From positions 1 to 5,185 of the forward strand of contig JAIRVA010000015.1 of the NCBI GenBank assembly GCA_031254155.1: a DNA stretch of 5,185 bases, written 5' to 3'. Shown here piece by piece: positions 1-4,614 of this stretch. A program made the translations under genes and the position numbers. Each line of letters starts with the position of its first letter. Within the stretch, counting starts at the first letter, position 1. The notes below the pieces were generated by a model. It saw nothing but the letters and a program-made list of their open reading frames with translations. It had not been told where the DNA came from and searched no databases. This DNA comes from Propionibacteriaceae bacterium (lineage in GTDB: Bacteria > Actinomycetota > Actinomycetes > Propionibacteriales > Propionibacteriaceae).

Positions 1-1
1 C

Positions 2-490
2 CGTGTCGGACCGGTGGCCCAGCTCCGCGCCGGCCTCGTCGCCACCCCGCTCGCCGCCGAACTGCAGACGGCCTGGCGGCGCCTGGGGTCCGGGGCGGCG
101 GCCGCCCGTGCCATCATCACCGTCCACGCCGTGGAGGTGATCGAGGCGCTGCTGGACGACCCCGCGCTGACCGCCGGCCCGGTCGCCACCGCCTGGCCGG
201 GCGTTCCGGCCGGGGTGGGGGTGGGCCTGGTCGACGGTGCCCGCGGACTGTTGGTCCACCGCTACGCCACGACGGCCGACGGCCGCGTCGCCGCCGCGAC
301 CATCCTGACCCCGACCGCTCAAAATGAGCCCTGGCTAGGTGATATGCTCACAACAGCGGCGAGCCGCGGTGAGGAGGCAACCGTCCGGGCGGGCATGGAA
401 GACGCCATCCGCGAGGCGGATCCGTGCCTGCCCTGCTCGGCCCAGCCGACGGGTACGATGGATCTCGTGGTCACGGAACAAGGAGGCTGA
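2..490 (+). CDS. [NiFe]-hydrogenase large subunit, C-terminal part (5' end outside window)
   Basis: This is the last 162 residues of the catalytic large subunit, which holds the Ni-Fe centre that splits or makes H2. The frame is open to the left edge, so the gene starts outside the window and the GTG at 14 is not its start. Visible landmarks are RVGPVAQL at residues 1-8, as in large subunits of group 3; PTAQNEP near residue 107; and the C-terminal nickel motif DPCLPCSAQ at residues 140-148, where Cys142 and Cys145 are the expected Ni/Fe ligands. The motif normally ends in His or Arg, after which a maturation protease cuts. Here it is Gln148, followed by a 14-residue tail. The RVGP and TAQN segments favour a group 3-like enzyme over groups 1 and 2, but this is inference from memory of the families. 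A hypC gene follows after one base, presumably co-transcribed. The stretch around 319-352 uses codons (CTA, ACA ACA) unlike its neighbours. Confidence 0.9.
   Translation, partial: RVGPVAQLRAGLVATPLAAELQTAWRRLGSGAAAARAIITVHAVEVIEALLDDPALTAGPVATAWPGVPAGVGVGLVDGARGLLVHRYATTADGRVAAATILTPTAQNEPWLGDMLTTAASRGEEATVRAGMEDAIREADPCLPCSAQPTGTMDLVVTEQGG
481..486 (+). promoter_or_regulatory. Ribosome binding site of hypC copy 1
   Basis: AGGAGG lies five bases before the ATG at 492, inside the last codons of the hydrogenase large-subunit gene. It fixes the start at the conserved MC dipeptide and implies tight translation right after the large subunit. Confidence 0.8.
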
Positions 491-491
491 G

Positions 492-734
492 ATGTGTGTC
501 GCGGTACCGGTGCGGGTTCTCGACCTGGCCGGGGGGGCCATGCCGATGGGCCACGTCGACCACGACGGGACTGCCCGGGTGTGCTGTTTCGCGTACGTCC
601 CGGAGGTCCGGGTCGGCGACTTTGTCGTCGTGCAGAACGGCTTTGCCCTGGACATCCTCGACCAGGCGTCCGCCGAGGCCAGCCTCGCCGCCTTCGCGGA
701 GGTTAACCTAACGGTCGGTCAACCTCGGTCTTGA
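492..734 (+). CDS. hypC: HypC/HupF-family hydrogenase maturation chaperone (copy 1)
   Basis: This small chaperone (80 aa) carries the Fe(CN)2CO precursor between HypD and the large subunit. The start is the ATG at 492, preceded by a strong AGGAGG at 481-486. It begins MCVAVPVRV, giving the essential Cys2 once the initiator Met is removed. It continues with the family core YVPEVRVGDFVVVQNGFAL (residues 35-53) and an acidic/Ala-rich end. The last nine or so residues lie past the recognisable family core and are encoded in the 32-bp overlap with the tail of tatB on the other strand. The large-subunit gene stops one base upstream, which suggests a dedicated partner of that subunit, as HybG and HoxL are for their enzymes (inference). 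An extra Cys pair at 31-32 is absent from the second HypC. It is clearly distinct from the other HypC in the window, not a recent duplicate. Confidence 0.93.
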   Translation: MCVAVPVRVLDLAGGAMPMGHVDHDGTARVCCFAYVPEVRVGDFVVVQNGFALDILDQASAEASLAAFAEVNLTVGQPRS

Positions 735-1044
735 GCCGGGCGACGTCGCCGCGCAGGGTCGCCAGTTCGGCCCGTAGCGTCGCCAGTTCGGATTGGACCT
801 CCGTCGGCACCACGGCGCGAGCCGGGTCCTGGTTCTGCCAGTCGGCCGCGAGACCCGCGTACTCGGGGCCCAGTTCGGTTTTTATCTGGTCGGTGGCTGA
901 GTTCGCGAGGCGGCGGAGCGTGCGGATGACCCGGGCGAGCTTGCGGGCGACCGCGGGCAGGCGTTCGGGGCCGAAGAGGATGGTGCCCAGAACGACCAGG
1001 GTGAGAACCTCACCGGTTCCGATGTCCAACAGCAGCGGGGTCAT
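703..1044 (-). CDS. tatB: Sec-independent translocase protein TatB
   Basis: TatB is the membrane subunit that, with TatC, receives twin-arginine signal peptides. The 113-aa protein has a short periplasmic start with a conserved acidic residue (LLLDIGTGE, Glu12), a membrane helix at about 12-24, the hinge FGPERLP (24-30), an amphipathic basic helix (31-50) and TELGPEYAGL (56-65), as in actinobacterial TatB. This GPERLP/LGPE pattern distinguishes it from TatA. The C-terminal region ends in three clean heptads (86-106: ELATLRA, ELATLRG, DVARLKT), predicting a coiled coil. The ATG at 1044 is chosen because it directly precedes the TatB-type sequence; the frame stays open upstream, but that part is antisense to tatA and looks unreal. 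No strong ribosome binding site is seen, and a -10-like box 8 nt upstream suggests a nearly leaderless mRNA. The gene is divergent from tatA, and its end overlaps hypC copy 1. Confidence 0.87.
   Translation of the reverse strand: MTPLLLDIGTGEVLTLVVLGTILFGPERLPAVARKLARVIRTLRRLANSATDQIKTELGPEYAGLAADWQNQDPARAVVPTEVQSELATLRAELATLRGDVARLKTEVDRPLG
758..791 (-). repeat. 21-bp-period repeat coding heptads in TatB
   Basis: GTCGCCAGTTCGG (plus-strand reading) occurs exactly at 758-770 and 779-791, a period of 21 bp. It encodes successive ELATLR heptads of the TatB C-terminal coiled coil, so the coiled coil may have grown by local duplication. It is short and may simply reflect selection for the heptad pattern. 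Confidence 0.6.
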
Positions 1045-1052
1045 GACGCCCC

Positions 1053-1058
1053 AGTCTA
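1053..1058 (-). promoter_or_regulatory. Candidate -10 box for tatB (TAGACT)
   Basis: The minus-strand hexamer TAGACT fits the TANNNT form. It would place the transcription start about 2 nt before the tatB ATG, making a nearly leaderless mRNA, which agrees with the lack of a clear ribosome binding site. No convincing -35 box is seen. Confidence 0.3.
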
Positions 1059-1090
1059 CCGGGGAACCACCGGTCGGCCATCCCTGGTAG
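1056..1090. promoter_or_regulatory. Dyad in the tatB/tatA divergent promoter region, possible operator
   Basis: The left arm CTACCGGGGA (1056-1065) and right arm TCCCTGGTAG (1081-1090) are inverted copies with a single mismatch (G opposite T), separated by 15 bp that contain the palindrome ACCGGT (1069-1074). The arm centres are 25 bp apart. Each arm runs into one candidate -10 box, TAGACT on the minus strand and TAGTAT on the plus strand, so a protein bound here could control tatB and tatAC together. Reading outward, the two sides share TCCC, one variable base, then GGTAG. The arms could also pair as RNA (with one G-U), but transcripts from the proposed starts would not contain both arms. 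No known regulator motif is recognised. Confidence 0.45.
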
Positions 1091-1093
1091 TAT
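1085..1093 (+). promoter_or_regulatory. Candidate extended -10 promoter for tatA-tatC (TGG TAGTAT)
   Basis: TGG followed directly by TAGTAT gives an extended -10 form (TGN plus TANNNT), which can work without a good -35 box; none is visible. Transcription would start near 1100, giving a leader of about 24 nt that includes the GGAGGT before the ATG at 1124. Confidence 0.4.
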
Positions 1094-1113
1094 CGACGGC
1101 AGTAAGCGACGAT

Positions 1114-1119
1114 GGAGGT
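1114..1119 (+). promoter_or_regulatory. Ribosome binding site that decides the tatA start
   Basis: GGAGGT sits four bases before the ATG at 1124. The in-frame ATG at 1112 lies just before this site and has no ribosome binding site of its own. The protein from 1124 starts MGGLGWQELL, the usual short TatA N-terminus, so 1124 is preferred. Confidence 0.65.
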
Positions 1120-1123
1120 GTCG

Positions 1124-1354
1124 ATGGGTGGCCTGGGCTGGCAAGAGCTGCTGATCATTCTGGTGATCGTGGTGATCATTTTTGGCGGTGCCAGGATCGC
1201 GGGTGTCGGCAAGGCCTCTGGCCGGGCTATCCGGGAGTTCAAGGACGAGCTCAAGGGGACCGAGCCGGACGGGCTGCCCGCCGCGCCGCCGGAGACGACC
1301 CCGGCCGAGATCACAGCGCCAACCACGCCGCCTGGGGACACTGGTACCCACTGA
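1124..1354 (+). CDS. tatA: Sec-independent translocase protein TatA
   Basis: TatA is the pore-forming or membrane-thinning subunit that assembles around substrate-loaded TatBC. The 76-aa protein has a very short N-terminus (MGGLGWQ), one hydrophobic helix (about 9-20), the hinge FG at 20-21, an amphipathic helix ending in the family-typical GRAIREFKDEL (33-43), and a Pro/Thr/Ala-rich tail (48-76). The usual Leu-Pro after the FG hinge is replaced by Ile-Ala (GGARIAGVGK), which sets it apart from the TatB across the promoter, where GPERLP is intact. The start at 1124 is chosen on ribosome-site and length grounds; 1112 would add four residues. tatC follows 82 nt downstream on the same strand, probably on the same mRNA. 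It is a second, differently shaped Tat helix-hairpin protein, so the pair here is a true TatA plus TatB rather than two TatA copies. Confidence 0.92.
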   Translation: MGGLGWQELLIILVIVVIIFGGARIAGVGKASGRAIREFKDELKGTEPDGLPAAPPETTPAEITAPTTPPGDTGTH

Positions 1355-1376
1355 CCCGGCCCCCACTGACCCCGTG
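1347..1376 (+). repeat. 15-bp tandem duplication at the tatA stop codon
   Basis: CCCACTGACCC occurs at 1347-1357 and again at 1362-1372. The first copy contains the tatA TGA stop (1352-1354), and the second repeats the TGA in the same frame (1367-1369), acting as a backup stop. The rest of the 15-bp unit has diverged slightly. It lies in the 82-nt tatA-tatC spacer, which otherwise holds only the tatC ribosome binding site. Confidence 0.5.
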
Positions 1377-1421
1377 CCCCGCTCCACGCGTCGTTTCGCC
1401 CGGTTTCGTCCGCCGTCGGCG

Positions 1422-1429
1422 GGAGAAGG
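1422..1429 (+). promoter_or_regulatory. Ribosome binding site of tatC
   Basis: GGAGAAGG lies seven bases before the ATG at 1437 and supports that start over the upstream in-frame GTG at 1374. A small potential stem (CCGCC 1410-1414 with GGCGG 1418-1422) touches its first base; it is probably too short to matter. Confidence 0.6.
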
Positions 1430-1436
1430 CGGTACG

Positions 1437-2195
1437 ATGTCGCTGGTCGACCATCTGCGCGAGTTCCGGTACCGCTTCCTGGTGGCGCTGGCGGCGGTCG
1501 TGGTCACCACGGGGGTCGCCCTAGTCTTCCAGCGGTACCTGCTGGCCGCCGTGCTGTGGCCGATCCATCGCGCGGTCGCGATCTTCGCGGCGAGCCGGCC
1601 GGACGATCACGTCGAGATGGTCACCCAGGGCATCACCGCCGGCTTCGCCTTGTACTTCCAGGTCGCGTTTGTGGTCGGGCTGATCGCCGCCTGTCCGATG
1701 TGGTCGTACCAGCTATGGCGCTTCATCGTACCGGCGCTCGGGGCGAGGGAGAAGCGGGCGGTCCGGGGGTTCCTGGCCGCCGCCATCCCGCTGTTCCTCG
1801 GCGGCGTCGCGGCGGGGTACCTGCTCTGCCCACGCGGGTTCGCGGTCCTGCTGAGCTTCAACCCGCCGTCCGTCACCAACCTCAACGACGTGGGGACCTT
1901 CTTGGGCTTCGAGCTGCGCCTGTTGCTCATCTTCGGCCTGGCCTTCCAGTTGCCCGTCCTGCTCGTCAGCCTCAACCGGCTCGGGCTGGTGACGGGCGCG
2001 ATGCTCGGCCGGTTCCGCGCGGTGGCCGTCATCCTCTGCGGGCTGTTCGCCGCCATCGCCACCCCGACCACCGACGCCCTGACCATGCTGGCGCTGATGG
2101 TACCGATGGTGGCCGGGTACCTGGTGGCCGAGGTCCTGTGCCGTCGTCACGACCGCGGCACGGCGGCCAAACGGCTTATGCGGCCGAAGGTGTAG
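1437..2195 (+). CDS. tatC: Sec-independent translocase protein TatC
   Basis: TatC is the six-helix membrane core that first recognises the twin-arginine signal peptide. The 252-aa length is normal. It opens with MSLVDHLREF (Glu9 is the conserved cytoplasmic Glu of HLRE). Membrane segments fall at about 14-33, 68-90, 110-131, 156-178, 193-209 and 214-233. YQLWRFIVPALGAREKR (91-107) is the conserved first cytoplasmic loop with Glu105, and ATPTTDAL (208-215) keeps the conserved Asp213. The oddity is GLAFQLPV (167-174), where Gln171 replaces the near-invariant intramembrane Glu (E170 in E. coli). The ATG at 1437 has a good site (GGAGAAGG, 1422-1429) and starts exactly at the family motif; the frame is open further upstream but has no ribosome site. 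The last 15 residues are encoded in the 49-bp tail-to-tail overlap with hypD. The sequence looks actinobacterial. Confidence 0.96.
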   Translation: MSLVDHLREFRYRFLVALAAVVVTTGVALVFQRYLLAAVLWPIHRAVAIFAASRPDDHVEMVTQGITAGFALYFQVAFVVGLIAACPMWSYQLWRFIVPALGAREKRAVRGFLAAAIPLFLGGVAAGYLLCPRGFAVLLSFNPPSVTNLNDVGTFLGFELRLLLIFGLAFQLPVLLVSLNRLGLVTGAMLGRFRAVAVILCGLFAAIATPTTDALTMLALMVPMVAGYLVAEVLCRRHDRGTAAKRLMRPKV

Positions 2196-3271
2196 TACGC
2201 GGCGCAGGCGCCCTCGGGTGAGACCATGCAGGTCCCGATCGGGCGCTCGGGGGTGCAACCCGTGCCGAAGACCCGGCACTGGGCGGGCTTGATCTGGCCG
2301 GTGAGGACCAGTCCGCACTGACAGGCCGGGTGGTCGGCCACCCGCTGGGCGGGCAGCTCGAAGCGCCGCTCGGCGTCGAAGCCGGCGTACGCGTCCGCCA
2401 GGCGGTACCCCGACCGGGGGATCGCGCCCAGCCCGCGCCACTCGAAGCTCTCGCGGGGCGTGAACACCTCCGCCAGCGCCCGCAGGGCCTCGGGGTTGCC
2501 GCCGGGGCGGACGACTCGCGCGTACTGGTTTTCCACCGCGCAGCGGCCCTTGGCGTACTGCGTGAGCAGCATGTCGACGGCCTGGAGGATGTCCAGGGGC
2601 TCGAAGCCGGTGATGACGATGGGCAGGCGGAACTCTTCCGGTATGAACTGGAAATGATCGGAGCCGACCACGGTCGCGACGTGGCCGGGACCGATGAAAC
2701 CGTCCAGCGTGAGGTCGCTCGTCTCCAGGAGGGTGCGCAGGGGCGCCTCGATGAGGACGTGGTTGCAGAAGACCGAGAAGTTGTCGACCCGCGCCGCCCG
2801 GGCGGCCGCGACGGTGAGCGCCGTGGCGGGGGCGGTGGTCTCGAAGCCGAGCGCGAAAAACACCACCTCGCGCTGCGGATTGTCCCGGGCGATCTTGAGG
2901 GCGTCGAGCGGGGAGTAAACGAAGCGGACATCGGCGCCGGCCGCCTGGGCCTGGAGAAGGCTGCCCCGTGAGCCGGGGACCCGCATCATGTCGCCGAAGG
3001 TGGTGAAGATGACGCCCGGGCGGTGGGCGAGCCAGACGGCGTCGTCGACCCGGCCCATCGGGATGACGCAGACGGGACAGCCCGGCCCGTGGATGAACTC
3101 GACCTGCTCCGGGAGGAGGGACTCCAGGCCGTGGCGGTAGATGGTGTGGGTGTGCCCGCCGCAGACCTCCATGAAGCGGAGGGTACGACCGAGCCGGCCG
3201 GCCAGTCGGTCGATGGCGGCGAGCAGGGCCTTGGCGGCCGCCGGGTCACGAAACTCGTCGACATACTTCAT
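2147..3271 (-). CDS. hypD: Hydrogenase maturation factor HypD
   Basis: HypD is an iron-sulfur scaffold protein which, with HypC, assembles the Fe(CN)2CO group of [NiFe]-hydrogenase. The 374-aa protein is full length. It shows MEVCGGHTHTIYRHG (34-48) with Cys37, HGPGCPVCV (61-69) with Cys65 and Cys68 (matching Cys41, Cys69 and Cys72 of E. coli HypD), FALGFETTAPAT (139-150), and GPGHVATVVG (194-203). The Cys-rich C-terminal region carries Cys317, Cys319, Cys332, Cys339, Cys348 and Cys356, including IGTCMVSPEGACAAYY, where the 4Fe-4S cluster ligands lie. All key residues seem present. The ATG at 3271 overlaps the stop of hypC as ATGA, so translation is probably coupled; an AGGAG also lies 11 nt upstream of the start. 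The gene is last in the visible hypF-E-C-D run, and its final residues overlap the tatC tail on the other strand. No terminator is visible beyond it. Confidence 0.98.
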   Translation of the reverse strand: MKYVDEFRDPAAAKALLAAIDRLAGRLGRTLRFMEVCGGHTHTIYRHGLESLLPEQVEFIHGPGCPVCVIPMGRVDDAVWLAHRPGVIFTTFGDMMRVPGSRGSLLQAQAAGADVRFVYSPLDALKIARDNPQREVVFFALGFETTAPATALTVAAARAARVDNFSVFCNHVLIEAPLRTLLETSDLTLDGFIGPGHVATVVGSDHFQFIPEEFRLPIVITGFEPLDILQAVDMLLTQYAKGRCAVENQYARVVRPGGNPEALRALAEVFTPRESFEWRGLGAIPRSGYRLADAYAGFDAERRFELPAQRVADHPACQCGLVLTGQIKPAQCRVFGTGCTPERPIGTCMVSPEGACAAYYTFGRISRLAAVPRS

Positions 3272-3534
3272 CGGATGTGGGTCTCCTTGTAGGCGTCGAG
3301 CTCGTCGTCCCACGGCCGGCCGAGTTTTTGGATCTGGTCGAGGGTTTGGGCGGCCTCGCGCTCGTCGATTCTCGAGAGCGCGAAACCGACGTGGACGAGC
3401 ACCCAGTCGCCCACGGCGACGCCCTCGTCGGCGAGCAGGCCGATGGAGATGTCCCGCTCCACTCCCGCGACCGACACCGTGGCCACCTCGTCGTCGAACA
3501 GGGCGACCACCTCACCGGGGATGCCTAAACACAT
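3268..3534 (-). CDS. hypC: Hydrogenase maturation chaperone HypC (copy 2)
   Basis: This 88-aa HypC is encoded in the maturation operon and forms the HypC-HypD complex that builds and then delivers the iron cofactor. It starts MCLGIPGEVV, the textbook HypC N-terminus with Cys2, followed by the core VAVGDWVLVHVGFALSRID (39-57) and a charged helical end. The start at 3534 has AAGGAGG four bases upstream (3539-3545). The stop overlaps the hypD start as ATGA, and hypE ends 19 nt upstream. Its sequence is closer to the canonical HypC than the copy next to the hydrogenase gene. That fits a division of labour in which this one works with HypD and the other with the large subunit, though both could do both jobs. 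Confidence 0.97.
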   Translation of the reverse strand: MCLGIPGEVVALFDDEVATVSVAGVERDISIGLLADEGVAVGDWVLVHVGFALSRIDEREAAQTLDQIQKLGRPWDDELDAYKETHIR

Positions 3535-3553
3535 GGTTCCTCCTTGATGGGGC

Positions 3554-4612
3554 TCAGCAGATTCGGGGTAACGGGTCGCCGACCAGGGTGTCGACCAGCC
3601 GCGTACCGCCGAAGGCGTTGCGGATGGCGACGATGCCGGGCAGGGAGTCGACGATCTCGCCGATGACGCCCGCCTGGGCGGCCCCGGCGGCGCGAAGAGC
3701 CTCGGCGCCCCCGTCCGCGGACTCGGGCGCGACAACCGCCACGAAGCAGCCCTCGTTGGCGACGTACAGCGGGTCGATGCCCAGCATGTCGCAGGCGCCC
3801 CGGACCATGGGCTGGACGGGAATGGCGTCGTCATCCAGGAGGACGCCCTGTCCGGAGGCGGCGGCCAGCTCGTTGGCGACCGTCCCGAGACCACCGCGCG
3901 TCGGGTCGCGCATCCAGCGGACATCCTCGGCGGGTACGGCGGCGTACAGGGCCTCGACAAGCCTATTCACCGGTGCGGAGTCCGACGTGATCGGCGCGTG
4001 GAGCGCCAGGTTGCCGCGGGCGATCATGACCGCCATGCCGTGGCCCGCGATGGGTCCGGAGAGGAGCACCCGGTCGCCGACCCGGATCCGGTCGGCGCCG
4101 AGGTGCCGGGTGGGCGGGACGAGGCCGATACCCGAGGTCGTGATGAAGAGCTGGTCCGCGGCCTCACGGGGGACGACCTTCGTGTCCCCGGTCACGATGG
4201 TGACCCCGGCCCGGTCGGCGGCGGCGCGCATGTCCGCCGCGACGGCCCGCAACTCGGCGAGCGGCAGGCCCTCGGCGATGATGAAGGCGGCCGACAGCCA
4301 GGCTGGCCGGGCGCCGCTGACGGCGAGGTCGTTGACCGTGCCGTTGACGGCCAAGTCACCAATGCTCGCGCCGGGGAACCGCAGCGGGTTCACGACGTAG
4401 GAGTCGGTGGAGTACGCGAGGCGGCCCCCGGGGACGGTGAGCGTCGCCGCGTCGGTACCCCGGGCGGCGGCGGGGGTGCCGAACGCCTCGAAGAACACCT
4501 GCTCAATGAGGGCGGCCGAGGCCTTGCCGCCCGCCCCGTGGGCGAGCGTCACCCAGTCCCCGTCCAACACCGGCCGCCGCGCGACTGGCGGTACGTCCGA
4601 CTTCGTTCCCAT
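3554..4612 (-). CDS. hypE: Carbamoyl dehydratase HypE
   Basis: HypE takes the carbamoyl group from HypF on its C-terminal Cys and dehydrates it with ATP to a thiocyanate, the source of the CN ligands. The 352-aa length is normal for this member of the PurM/AIR-synthase-like family. Visible are VTLAHGAGGK (21-30), TDSYVVNPLRFPG (69-81), GDLAVNGTVNDLAVSGA (85-101), VTGDTKVVPRE (140-150), MRDPTRGGL (234-242) and DPLYVANEG (280-288). The protein ends in PRIC, so the acceptor Cys352 is the last residue, as required. The ATG at 4612 lies 2 nt after the hypF stop, with a G-rich ribosome site (GGGAAGGG) inside the hypF end. A GTG two codons upstream (ending just past the hypF stop) is possible but unlikely. 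Position 289 is Cys, where many HypE have a basic residue; the meaning is unknown. Confidence 0.98.
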   Translation of the reverse strand: MGTKSDVPPVARRPVLDGDWVTLAHGAGGKASAALIEQVFFEAFGTPAAARGTDAATLTVPGGRLAYSTDSYVVNPLRFPGASIGDLAVNGTVNDLAVSGARPAWLSAAFIIAEGLPLAELRAVAADMRAAADRAGVTIVTGDTKVVPREAADQLFITTSGIGLVPPTRHLGADRIRVGDRVLLSGPIAGHGMAVMIARGNLALHAPITSDSAPVNRLVEALYAAVPAEDVRWMRDPTRGGLGTVANELAAASGQGVLLDDDAIPVQPMVRGACDMLGIDPLYVANEGCFVAVVAPESADGGAEALRAAGAAQAGVIGEIVDSLPGIVAIRNAFGGTRLVDTLVGDPLPRIC

Positions 4613-4614
4613 GG

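Noticed and set aside
14..490. A complete small protein starting at the GTG at 14
   Set aside because: The frame is open to the left edge and the residues before the GTG (RVGP) belong to the hydrogenase large-subunit family, so the gene is truncated by the window.
419..490. Large-subunit gene as a pseudogene because of the Gln
   Set aside because: The frame is intact, both Cys ligands are present, and hypC follows with a strong ribosome site. A single changed residue is not enough to call it dead.
335..655. Minus-strand open frame opposite the large subunit and hypC copy 1
   Set aside because: It covers two well-supported genes, has shadow-like composition and shows no ribosome site or homology signal.
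1056..1090. The tatB/tatA dyad as an intrinsic terminator
   Set aside because: The loop is long (15 nt), no T run follows on either strand, and it lies at the divergent gene starts, so an operator is more likely.
1045..1341. Upstream in-frame extension of the tatB frame (99 extra residues on the minus strand)
   Set aside because: It runs antisense across the tatA gene, is Gly/Ser/Pro-rich without recognisable content, and TatB proteins normally begin right at the short segment before the membrane helix.
1410..1422. Short stem (CCGCC/GGCGG) as a terminator or attenuator before tatC
   Set aside because: Only five base pairs with a three-base loop and no T run; such stems are common by chance at this GC content.
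1374..1436. Longer TatC starting at the GTG at 1374
   Set aside because: No ribosome site precedes it, the added residues are Arg/Pro-rich, and the ATG at 1437 has a good site and begins at the conserved motif.
3141..4400. Long open frame on the plus strand opposite hypD, hypC and hypE
   Set aside because: It is rich in Arg, Pro, Ala and Ser with no domain, and it lies antisense to three clearly recognised genes. It is a GC-rich shadow frame.
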